64,000 bases of DNA from Lathyrus oleraceus (taxonomy: Eukaryota; Streptophyta; Magnoliopsida; Fabales; Fabaceae): assembly GCF_024323335.1 (NCBI RefSeq), contig NC_066583.1:413924031-413988030 (forward strand). Direction: 5' to 3'. A program made the translations under genes and the position numbers. Shown in pieces: positions 32,984 to 44,161 of this stretch. Numbering within the stretch: position 1 is the first letter of the stretch; each line of letters opens with the position of its first letter. The notes below the pieces were generated by a model. It had not been told where the DNA came from. It made no database searches and was given only the letters and a program-made list of their open reading frames with translations.

Positions 32984-35278
32984 AAGAGAAAAGAATAGCT
33001 CGCTAAGTTGAAAACCCGAAAGGGAGGCTTAGGCTAAAATGAGTGTCTCGGTGGATTGAACACCTGAAAGGGCGATCCAGGAAAAAGTTAGTGACATAAA
33101 AAATAGAAAGGAATTATCCCAATAAATTGAGTACCCCATCTTAGGGTAATTTATGCAAAATTAGGGATTATGGAAAGTAACTGCATCCTACTGATCTTCA
33201 GATTTGAAGACCTTGTTGAGCATAACGGTCGACGGTGATCCATCATCCCTAGTAGCGGCTAAGAGCACAGTGGATATCAAGAGTTGGTAGAAGGATTAGT
33301 GGTCATTTGTATTCAATGTAACCCTTTTCCATGAAAATTACCATTTTCAACTTTCTAAAGATATACGGAGTCTTGTCATTTACAAACTACCATTCTATTA
33401 AATAAAGTTGAGCTTTTATCCAATTGTTTCTACTCTTATTTATTTCAGCCAAATAGTTTAAATTTTATTATGATCATTTTTGAAAATTAAAGTTTTAATG
33501 AAAACACGTTTTCTTAAACATATAAAAGCATTAATTTTAAATAATCGGTTTAATTTAGAAGGAATATCAACAGTGGTTCGAAAGCAGTAAGCCCTAAGTG
33601 TGAAGCGGTATTGATTCTCCCCAAGAAGTAGGTGCAATTTCTCTTTCATCCCCGACAACATTGTTCAGTAACTCGGTGTTTGTTGATTTTTCCAGACGAT
33701 TATTGTTCGCTTTTCTCCAGTCGAGTTCCCAGCTGAGTGCAGACATTCTGTTATGGCAATTTGCATGATTTTGGCAGAATTTTGTCTTCCTCACCAGTCA
33801 CCATCAGATTCACTCCCAGTCAGAGTTTTCTCCTGGTTTCTGAGCAGCTTTACATGTTTATCCTCTGCATGGTTGTTCCCCATTTGATATGGTGTTGACC
33901 TAGAATTCCCCACAGACTCGATAACGGTTTTTTTTCCTTGGCAGATCTCCCCTTTCCCCGGCTAGGGTTGAGCATTTGGGATGTTGATCTCTATTTTCTC
34001 CAGTTGTTGTTTCCCTCTTTTGTGGATTGACCGAGAATTGTATTGATGATTCAAATTCTGCGACACCCTTGTATCCTTTGCGATCATTTTGTCAGCATAA
34101 TCATCATAACTGCATATACATATACATATACACTCATATAATTTCATGATTGCCTCATTACATCTGTTGGCTCATTCTTGTGATTCTTATTCTCTGTTAT
34201 GGCGGTACTTTATCCCCATACAAGTTTGGTGTTTGTCCTCACTCAATTGTAGAGTGTCAGCCCCTTAAGCAGAAAGACTTTAACCTTTCTCCTTTCCCCA
34301 CTGAGTTATTTCCTCGTGGACGATTATTATTTCAGTTTCCTCCCTAGTTGATTATTTGGATGAAATTACTCCCCTTGAGTTCTATCCTCATTGGGTTGAG
34401 TCTTGATTGACCGTTTCTTTCTAGATCTTACCTAGATAGATGCTTTGGGTCCCCTAAGAGTTTATTATCTCGTAACTAGTAATATTCTTCTTAGTTTGCA
34501 GTTTGTTACTTCTTGCCCAGTACCCGGAAAAAGTACCTCTGTTTTCTCCCTAGTGGAGTCCTCAGCGGATTCATTTTTGTTCCCTCAGGAAGTATATCTT
34601 TGATATGTTCATCCTAATTGATGACAAATCTTTTCTTCCCCTGTTTGAGTTTATCCTTCATATGTTCATCCTAACCGATGACGGATACTCTCATCTTTGG
34701 TATTCTGCCCAGTAAAAAGGTAGTTGTAATCCCTATTTTGTTCCCCAGAGAGTTAATCCTTGATATGTTCATCCTTACCGATGACGGGTTTTGGTCTCTT
34801 TGCGATCTTCTACCCAGTAACCGGCAGTTGTAAACCATGCTTTTCTTTCCCTTTGTAGAGTTTATTCTGGATATGATCACTTTAACCAGTGACGGATATT
34901 CTCTCCTTCGGTATTCTATCTAGTAACCGATAGATGTAATTCCTATTTCTCTCATCCCAGAGTCTATCCTTGATATGTTCGTCCTAACCGATAATGGATT
35001 TTCTCTTTGATGGTATTCTTTTCAGCATTCGATAGATATAATTCCTACTTTTTCTTCAGTTTGTTTATCCTTGATATGTTCATCCTAACCGATGACGGAT
35101 ATCCTCCTTGGCATCCCCAGGCAAGTCTATCCTTGGTATGTTCATCTTAACCAATGACAAATTTTCTTTCCTTTGAGTTTATCCTTGACACCTTAACCGG
35201 TGACGGATATTCTTATCTTTGGTCTTCTGCCCAGTAACTGGTAGATGTAAATCCTACTTCTGCAGTTTTTCCCCTTCA
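32984..35278 (+). repeat. 3' UTR of T4 (non-coding)
   Basis: After the integrase stop comes AT/CT-rich sequence homologous, in reverse, to 44162-46900 of T6 (for example the AAAGGGCGATCCAGG stretch near 33068 and the TTTATTAAATAGAATGG region near 33390). No ORF here is conserved. The last 0.6 kb is an imperfect tandem array listed separately. The expected PPT and 3' LTR are missing. Confidence 0.7.
34575..35215 (+). repeat. Imperfect tandem repeats in the T4 3' UTR
   Basis: The word CTTGATATGTTCATCCTAAC(C)GATGACGG recurs at about 34590, 34653, 34757, 34868, 34975, 35070, 35130 and 35187, spaced 55-110 bp with TTCTGCCCAGTAACCGGTAG between copies. Variable tandem repeats in the 3' UTR are a known trait of Tat/Ogre elements and a known source of satellites. 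Confidence 0.75.
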
Positions 35279-35339
35279 GGAATATAAGACAAAGCTCTTA
35301 TCATCTTATGTTTATCGTAGGAATATAAGACATTATTCA

Positions 35340-37309
35340 AAGCAATCATGAATCCTCTACCAAGAAAGAGTACATTCTCCTTCAGATACAAAAAGCTTTA
35401 AAATGAAAACCTAAAGGTCTTAAGTTATAGGATTACGTCCATCAAATACAACAAGTTTTTAGAAACCTATAGGAACATCTCAGACCTCTTAACCGAGAAA
35501 GTTGGATTTGGAGCACTCACAACCTTGGGTCAATACTATGACATCCCCCTACGACGTTTTAATTTCCCTGATTTTCAACTGTCCCTAACCTTGGAGGAAT
35601 TTGAGAGGATTCTCAACCGATCTATCAAAGACTACAATCCTTTCCCCAATTTGGAAGAAGAATTCACTCTTTCCGAGCTAGCTTCAACATTGGGTCTCGA
35701 TGCAAATGACTTGGTAGCCAATTGGGCACCCATGGATACTATCAAGGGTCTCACAAGGAAATGTTTAGGAGATCATGCATGGAAAATAATCAAAGAGGAA
35801 AAGGAGAACTCTATAGCGCAACCTTGGCATTATTGATCCATGGAACTGTTCTATTCTGAAACATTGGCAATTTCGTGGACCATTTGGCAGTGGAGATATT
35901 CTTAATTGAAAACCCAATACCCTTTTTTCTAGCGGACTTCTACCATACCTTCCACACTAGGCATGATAAAAAAGTAGGAACCTTTCTTTGTTGTGTTCCA
36001 CTCTTACATATGTGGATGAGGACTTATATGCCTCAAGGAGGACCTTTTGTCTCTAACAATCTCTCTTGGCCTCAAAGATTCGCCTCTCTCTCTCCGCCAG
36101 AACTATCCCATGGTATAAAAGCGAGTGGAAAACTAAGGACGTCATATTTATATGTGGAGGTTTCCCTAACGTTCCTCTGATAGCTACATGTGGTTACATC
36201 AAATACAACCCCATGCTACTTAAAAGACAACTTGGGCATGCCATGGTGAGTCCTCCCAAAGATAGCGACCTTGTGTCATTCATCATCAATAATATGGACC
36301 CAATCAACCCAGTTGTGAGGAGAGTGAAGAGAGCTTGGAAGAATATAGTCAGAATTGACCAAGAATGGGGGAAGAAAAACATCTTAGCCAAGGAACCATA
36401 CATCCTATGGGTGAAAGAGAAAGATTGGGTTGTCATAATGCTTTTCCTTTTTTATTCTTCATCATTCCCTTTAACGCTCGAACCTGAGCCCATATTGCAA
36501 GAAGTTGTTGACAAGCTTACCAACAAGATCAAATAGATTGAGTTGGAAAACACTCAGCTACGAGTCCAACTCAACCGTACCAAGCAATGAAATAAAGTCT
36601 TGGAAGACAAGGGTAAGCAAGCCAAGATGAGTTCAAGAGAAACAAGAAGAGGTTGAAGGAAAATAGAATGGGTTAGTGGTGCTGTATAGGGAGCTAACTC
36701 TGAGCTAAATTAATGAAACAACAAGTTGGACCAAGCCTGGTGCACTATCAAGGACCTTGAGAAAACTGTAGAGTTATCAAATGCAATGAAGAAAGCTTCC
36801 AAAGAAGACTACTAGGCCCAAATCCTAGAATAGAGGAAGACTCTTAAGGAATGCAAGGATTATTTAACTCGTGAGCAGTTTGAGAGGGAGAAGGTCTACC
36901 GAAGCTTCTTGCACGAGCAATTCTAACTTGGAAGAGCTTGTGAACAAATGAAGAACCTGACGAAGGGAATCTATGATCAAGCTTTTCTGAATTTGCAAAA
37001 TGACCACCAGTTTTGGGCAGAGAGATGCCTTGGGGCAGAATCTGCAATGGATTATGGCATAATCAAAAATCTCCAAACTCTCTACAATGAATGGAAAAAT
37101 AAATATGTGAAAATGGTTGTGCTGACCAATTATGCTCTCCAAGACTTTCCCAAGAAATTAAAGGAGAAAAATTTGATCATGTGCCCAGAAAACACCCCTC
37201 TCGAAGTATTCAACTTTGAGAAATTCTGGTAGAAGACTATGGCGGAACTTATCACTGATATTAAAGCTCTCCGTAAAGCTCAAGGGGTTACTTTTAGGAT
37301 CGATGTTTA
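35340..37309 (+). pseudogene. ORF1 protein of the divergent element T5
   Basis: Recognisable blocks are LGQYYDIPLRRFNFPDFQLSLTLEE (in parts), a LASTLGLDANDLVANW segment, FVDHLAVEIFLIENPIPF, TFLCCVPLLHMWMRTYMPQ, GYIKYNPMLLKRQLGHAM and KEPYILWVKEK, in the same order as ORF1 of T2/T3/T6. The distal part (36540-37309) is charged and probably a coiled coil, ending at TAG 37307-37309. The first codons are uncertain; ATG at 35349 is possible. At least two frame changes (near 35840 and 36080) and several stops break it. Function unknown. Confidence 0.75.
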
Positions 37310-37585
37310 GTTTTCATGTTTGTTTCCAATTCAAGAAGCTTGTATTTGCATTTTGTTTTTACTTGTCTTGTATTCCCAACAATGAATGAATGAGGCTTCT
37401 TTATGATCCACTTTGTATGTGCTTCTATTCTCTTGATTGCAATGATAAAATGTTAAGTTTTCCTCGCAATAAATAACACGATAACTAAGAGATTTTCATT
37501 AATAAAGAATAAAAACAAAACATAGAGCAAAAACGCATTCACGCATCATTCTGCATTTTCAATACAAAACCAAAAGGACTCATCA

Positions 37586-39424
37586 TTGACCTCTCCTAAT
37601 AGAACCCACTACTTCAAACTAACTTCTCGACATCCCTACTACACTCGTAACAACCAAAGAGCGATCATGGATAAACTCGAGCAAAACCAAGCTACTTTGA
37701 GAGAAGAGGTGTCCCAAGTTCGCACACAAATGGGGAAATTGATAGAAAACATTCAAGTTGTAGCTCGTGGATAAGAGGTCATGGATAGAATCCAAGAGGA
37801 GATGCAACAAAGAGCCAACACTTCCACTCCCATTTCTGCTGCCAATATTACTACTGTAGAAAATCATGTGCCTCCACAAGGCAACACTTTAACCCAAATC
37901 CCTATAGAAGAATCTTACGGTGTCCCTCCACCAGTCGTCAATCCTCCATTCATTGCGATAGATGACCAACACAATGCATTCTTTAGGCCAAGAGCCGCTT
38001 TCGTATACAAGGCTTTTGGCCCACCAAATGTTGAGATAGAGAAGAAAGTTTGTGCTAGTGAAGAAAAGCTAAAAGCCATGGAGGGTTCCAATGATATAGG
38101 TTTGGACGTTGCTGAGACGTGCTTAGTCCCTGCCGTGAGAATACCAACAAAATTCAAAGTCCCTGACTTTGAGAAATATAAGGGAGAAAGTGACCCGAGG
38201 ACGCACATCATATCCTACTATCGAAAAATGGTTGCCTATTCAGATGACGAAAGATTGCTCATGCATTTCTTTCAAGATAGTTTGAGTTGAGCCTCACTTG
38301 ATTGGTACATGCAGCTGGAGGGAACCCATATCCACTCATAGAGAGATATGGCAGAAGCTTTCTTAAAACACTACGAATATAACACCGACATGGCTCTTAA
38401 TTGCACACAACTTCAAAATCTTACTCAAAAGTCTGATGAGACTTTCAAGGAGTATGCCCAACGATGGAGGGAGTTAGTCGCAAGGGTATAACCTCCTTTG
38501 TTGGAGAGGGAGTTGGTAGATATATTTATGGGAAACCTCCAAGGACATTTTAGGATAGAATGGTAGGAAGCACATCCTCAGGCTTTTCTGATTTGGTTCT
38601 CGCCGGCGAGAGGATCGAAAACATGATCAAAATGGGCAAAATCCAGAATGCTACTAGTACCTCCGGTATGGTGAATAAGACTTTTGTTGCTTATGGGAAA
38701 AAAAGAGAGGGGGAAACCAATGAAGCAGCAGTTGTTAGAGGAAAGGTATCGACGTATCGTGCAGCATACCAACAAGTGGCAGATGTGTTACAAATTCATA
38801 ATCAACAACCCTAGGCTATTACTGTTGATCAATGTGCCAACCAACAACCGGCTCTATATCAACAACAACAGTATTACCCATAATAACAACAACAAAGACA
38901 AAGAAGGCCAGGAAGAAGATTTGACCATGTTCCGATGCCGTATAGCCGTTTGCTACCATATTTGTTGCGTGGAATTTAGTGCAGTTGAGGGAGTTAGAAC
39001 CACCACCTACAATCCTTCCTCCCAATTACAATGCTAATGCCCGATATGAATTCCACTTTGGAGCACCCGGTCATTTAATGGAGAACTACAAGGCAATGAA
39101 GTACAAGGTTCAAGAACTTATTGAGTCAAAAGCTATCACATTTGCGCCGAATGTCCCGAATGCAAACAATAATCCCATGCCTCCACACAACAAACCCATG
39201 GTGAACATGTTAGAAGTAGAAGAAAGAAAGACGTTAGTGTCCTGAGTGGACGAGTTGAAAACCCCTCTAGTTGATATCAAGAAGCAATTGTTAATGAACA
39301 ATTTGTCTCCGATTTGTAATGCTTCCCTTGAGTATTGTTTAATTGACCCACAAGATTGTGAAGTTTTGAAAGCTTGTATTCAAGAACTAATGAACCAAGG
39401 AATCACATTGGTGGATCACCTATC
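37586..39424 (+). pseudogene. Gag region of T5, cut by T6
   Basis: The N-terminus has SRHPYYTRNNQRAIMDKLEQN, matching the THRYNTRAN...MEHLEQEN start of the other gags. Then VPAVRIPTKFKVPDFEKYKGESD, HFFQDSLS, DETFKEYAQRWRELVARV and an NQQP/QQQ-rich linker. The knuckle-like site reads YEFHFGAPGHLMENY (about 39045-39090), so both Cys are replaced by Tyr. Stops near 38288, 38338, 38488 and 38565 and frame changes near 38560 and 38970 break it. It ends after LMNQGITLVDHLS at the T6 border. Confidence 0.78.
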
Positions 39425-42400
39425 TGTAGCGGTAAATTTATGATCATTAAGCTATGGATAAACTTAATGTCAAAAAAACCAGAGTCGCCACCACGCTTTT
39501 ATTGTTTCAAAAGAAAAAGGGAAATGTACGAACAAAACTCAAAGGTAAGAAGTTTTCAAATCAAAACTAATAAAATGCCATAGATTACGGGTAAGGGGGT
39601 TGGTTACACAAAGGGAAGGTGTTAGCACCCAAAGTGTCCTAGGTACTCCTAGGGAGCCCTTTTTTATATGTGTATGTGTTTTGGCATAAACGATGTTTGC
39701 AATAAATAGAGTGTGAGGATGAGAAAAGAATTCATTAATTATATTTTTGTGTTTGACAAGACCTTCGAACTTGTGCCTACGTACCAACATAAAAATGAGG
39801 GATCAAAACCTCGTAGTTCGTGGTATCAATTTCAAAGTGAGTGAATTGCTTTTAAAAAAATTTAAATTTAAGAGAGGCACAAAGGGCCTAAAAGAGTTTG
39901 GATAAGTGTTAGTTCTTTTTGCCTTTTGAAATTTTAAGTCAATATGATTAGATTTATTTACAAGTTTGATTAAGAAAAGAGTGTAAAAAATGCAATGGCA
40001 TAAGATCAAGGTTTCTAATTTGCAATAAAGAGTCTAAGTTTGAAATCACAAGCAAAAAAGGTTTTTGAAAAGAGGGAGAGATTTGAAATTTAAGAAGTGG
40101 GAGGAGATGAAGAGACTAATCCTAAGCAAAAATTTAAAAGTTAAGGGTTGAAAAGATCTAACCAATGAGATGCAATCCAAAAGACAAGAATGTCATATAG
40201 AAACCCACTTTTCCTTTGGACTTTATAATCCAGCAAATACTAACAAACAAGCAAGATGAAGAGTAACGCATCAAATAAAGATAGCCACATCCAAGCTAGC
40301 AACTTCACATTCTCCTTCATAATCTCCCATGTACCAGATGATATACTCCTTAAATGGCTCAGAATAAGGCATTAGACACAGGTTCAAAGTAACATTTTCA
40401 TCAAGACTATGTAGCAGATGAACTGAAGTGGATCCCAATACTTGCATCATATGAAATTTCAATTCACAATGACTTGGTTTCAGAAATGTTGGCATTGGCC
40501 AAGTCCTTTTGAATAGGGAATGGTGCCTAATTCTAAGTCCAATGCTCAGATCAAATCCAAAAGTCCACACAAACATTTTTTAAGAGTTTTTGTTGTTTAT
40601 TAAGTATTTTAAGGTCCTAAGACCACAAACACAAACAAGGTGCCCAAACAAATATATACAATCACAATATAGGGCTCAAGTGAGCAAAGTGAAAATGGCT
40701 TTAAAATAAACAAGTTAAATAATATGTATAATGACAAACGATAAATGGTTTTAATTTAAAGTGCATAAAGTAAATGACTTTGAAATTAAAAGTTAGCCAA
40801 ATGTTAGTTGATTAGAAGTTAGTGGAGTTTTGCTTTTCAATTGTTTAAGTCATTCTTTGGAGAACACTCAACCGTCTATTCACAAGCATGGATCCTTGAA
40901 CAAAGAAATCTTCCAAAGAAAGGAAAAAAGGCCAAGTTTCCACAGAATACCAGGAAAGGGGGGGGGGGGAGACTTACAATCTCACTTACTAGAATGTTAT
41001 GCTTTTGGGTCAAAATTTAGCGATATGTTAAGCAATCGTAATTTGACTTATGTAGAAGTCACAACTATCTGAGGTCGGGTAATAGAAATTAGGTGTTAAT
41101 GCATGTTAGAGATATGGTGTGATGAACCATACTCCTAAAACATACCATAACCAAAAATAAAATGATCAAAGGATGGACCTAATCTCATCCTTACTTTTAT
41201 TGGTTCATCTAACACAGTTATTGATGAACCAATTAACCTTAGGATATTGAGATGTCATTGGTCAATGAAGGGGATGGGATAGAAAGGGATTGAAGATGAA
41301 GAGAGAGGGGAAATGAGACAAACACGAATTGGTCATGGGAGGAGTTTTATCAAATTAAAATCATTTATTCATTTTGGGAGATGTAATGTACATTTCATCA
41401 ATCCCCTAAATCCAGTGATTTTAATCCATCAAAAGTCAAATCAACCTTGACCAAGGCCCAAACACATAGTCAAACATCCCAGGTCAATAAAAATGGCTCA
41501 ACACAGTTTATTCACAATAAAACAAATTAAAAATCAAATTAAAATGCATTGAATTAAATTATGTTTGATCAAAAACCCTTAAACCTCTTCAAAACACCAA
41601 ATGAATGGCCAAGAGATTTATCATAGGTAAAACAAGGTCTAATGACCTTGGCGAAAAAATTTCATTATTTTTGAAAAGTCAAAAGTATTTTTAAACAATT
41701 AAAAATATGCACAAAAACAATTAAATCATGAAAAATATCAATATTGATCCAAAAATTAATTTTAATTCAGAAAATGAAAGAGAAAAATATTTAAATTTTT
41801 TTGGTGAAAGTCCCATATTTTTTGGATCAATAATGAAATTAATATGAATCAATTAAAATAAAGAAATTAAAAGGAATTTCTAAAATTAAAAAAAAAACGT
41901 GGACCATCTGATCTCCCTCATTAATTGAGGTGGTAGATTAGATGGACCAGAGCGCACGTTCCACAAAGGTATGAGTCAACTGAGATGTACGTGTGGTAAT
42001 TAGAAGCAACACTCAAGGTTAAAACAAATTAAATGGATTATATGGTTGAGATGCGTCCAACACATCGCCGGAGCCAGAGCTCTGGTCTTCTTCTCCGGTG
42101 GATGTCACCGGACTGGTCCACCTTCAACCATCACCAAAATGAAAAAGCAATACATGGATTTAAAGAAAAATGCTCAAGAGCTCGAATCTGCCCTCAATTT
42201 TGTCCAATTCCAAGTATATGAAAAGATACAGGGAGTTGAGTTTTGAGGATCATAAACTGAGTTGCTTCGGTTTGACTTCAAAGCAACTCAATCTTGTTGC
42301 CTACATTGGTAGGACTTTAGACAACCAAAAATAAACAAGAATAATGGAGAATTGAGAGAGAATCGAAGAGGAGAAGTTTCTGAAAAATCACCTTCGAGTT

Positions 42401-44148
42401 GATCCAATTTCACTTGATCTTGATCTGGATTTGATTGTTTTCTCCTCCTCTTGCTTGCAGAAACTAAATGGAATTAAAAGGGAAGTGAATTTATGGAGTT
42501 TGAACTTCCAAACAGAAGGTGAAGTTCAAGCTTGATTTCAAGATAAATATCAGAAAATTCTATTGCAATAAGGGTTTGCAATGGTCTAGCAAAACTTGGG
42601 CATGGTGTTGATGATGAATCTGAAGCCTTAAGCTTGTCTAAATAGGCAATGCACTTGATATTTGCACCACTTGAAATTTGGATAAAATTAGAAACCTCCA
42701 TGCATGGGTGCATGGGCAATGATTTGGGCCTTGAGGATGATACAATCCACTTCCAATTTGTGTGAAAGAGTACTGAATGCATTATATTCAAGCATGAAAA
42801 AGCAAATGATCACGTGAAGTCCAATCTTGCCAAAACACTCTCCATAATGAAGCCATGCGCAAGTCTCTCAATTTTAATCTAAATTAGATGTTCTTGGAAG
42901 TTTTAGAAAGGTGAGATAAAAGGGAACAACTTTCATGTTGAACACGTTTTCTTTTGAAGCTTGCATCATGATGAATTTTGAGGTGGAAGTTTGGGAAATC
43001 AAACATATTTGAAAAGTTTCTAAGTCCCAAGTCAAATGTTCACTTCTTCCATCTTGAATAACTTTTTTATGGACTTCAAATGAAAAAAGTTCCTTCATCA
43101 AAGTTGTATCTCTTCCAAACCTCTTCAATTTGGTCACAAATTTGACCTCATTTGGATTTGGCATGAAGGAATTATGCGAAGTTGAGGAAAATCACTTGTT
43201 CAATGGTATTAGCCCAAAATGACCTATAATGTTTTCACTTGGCACATGCATTTGCAAGTTGAATTCGAACTTCCTCCAAACATTAAAGCTGAAGTAGACA
43301 TCTTGAATTTGATCATGAAATTTGAATGACTTTTATCTCAAGAAAATTGAGCAAGTTATGGTCTTGAGAAGTTGACCTTCAAACTAGGGTTTAGACAAAA
43401 TGGCCTATAATCTTTCACCATAAAAACTGACTTTGCAAGAAAAGATAGCTCTTGACTTCAACATGAAATTTGTTTAGAATGTCATTTAGAGTAACTTTGT
43501 TATTATAATCATTTTCATATGATAAAAATTGTATGAGATAGGGTCTAGGGAACCCCAGTTTTGAACAATTGACTTTCTCTAGTCAACCACCATGAACCAA
43601 CTTGCTAGCTTGACATTCTCTTGATTTTTAGGACTTGTGGAGGATCATATATGTATAAGATGATGTAATGTGAAGTATCCCTTGAAATATTTGATCAATG
43701 TTGAGAAAACGTGTTAAAGAAGTCACATAAGATACCTAGATGAATTAGGGTTTCCAAGGCAAACCAACTCCAAATTCTTGGTGATTTATTGATCAAAATA
43801 ACATGTGAAGATCATGGGGATCCATATATGATACTTAGAGCCAATGTAAGCCAATTCTTGATTGAGCTCCTTGCATTGAGGGTCTTAAACCTTAGATATG
43901 AGCTTGATAGAGCCTAGGTGAGCATACACACTACCTACAAAAGCAACAAACTATACATTGACATATTTTTGTTATTTTGGTTAGTAAACAAATAAAAATG
44001 AAGTATGATACAATCAAATGTGCTTGGTGACCTTTCCAATGCAAACCCAATGAATGAGGGGTAAGGAGAATGCCAAGGTGTGATCCCAATGCTAATGCAT
44101 ATGATGATATAACATGAGGGATATTGGGGTAAAAGTTGAGGTCTTACA
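39425..44148 (-). repeat. 3' LTR of T6, type II, complete (4724 bp)
   Basis: Plus strand begins TGTAGCGGTAAATTTATG at 39425 and ends GAGGTCTTACA at 44148, followed by the PPT. It carries the conserved block (about 39578-39664), a hairpin (41355-41424), a palindrome (41904-41945), a GC-rich patch and a TATTTAGA-type box near 42637. The ORF-like frame at 42474-42791 overlaps that box and is not called. Confidence 0.92.
40958..40969. repeat. Run of 12 G
   Basis: A homopolymer inside the T6 3' LTR; the homologous sites in the other LTR copies (56986 and 60541) have only six G. It may be an expansion or a sequencing/assembly error. Confidence 0.8.
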
Positions 44149-44161
44149 GCTGCCCCTATTT
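44149..44161 (-). promoter_or_regulatory. Polypurine tract of T6
   Basis: The minus strand reads AAATAGGGGCAGC directly before the LTR start TGTAAGACC. This is the expected second-strand priming site and confirms that the left LTR is the 3' LTR. Confidence 0.8.

Larger units (their letters stand above)
29359..35278 (+). mobile_element. T4: plus-strand Ogre-like element, pol and 3' UTR only
   Basis: It begins inside the pro/RT intron (29359) directly after the T3 LTR, so its LTR, ORF1, gag and protease should lie left of the window. It holds RT, two RNase H domains, integrase and about 2.3 kb of 3' UTR. No PPT or 3' LTR follows; around 35279 it changes into T5. The coding frame is unusually well kept: one frame over 3.4 kb with six stops. 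Confidence 0.85.
35279..39424 (+). mobile_element. T5: divergent Tat/Ogre-like element, ORF1 and gag only
   Basis: Plus strand. It starts without LTR or PBS at a junction with T4 and is cut at 39424 by T6. ORF1 and gag have the same order as in T2, T3 and T6 but differ clearly in protein sequence, so this is another family. If T6 is a clean insertion, its protease and pol should lie right of the window. Confidence 0.75.
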
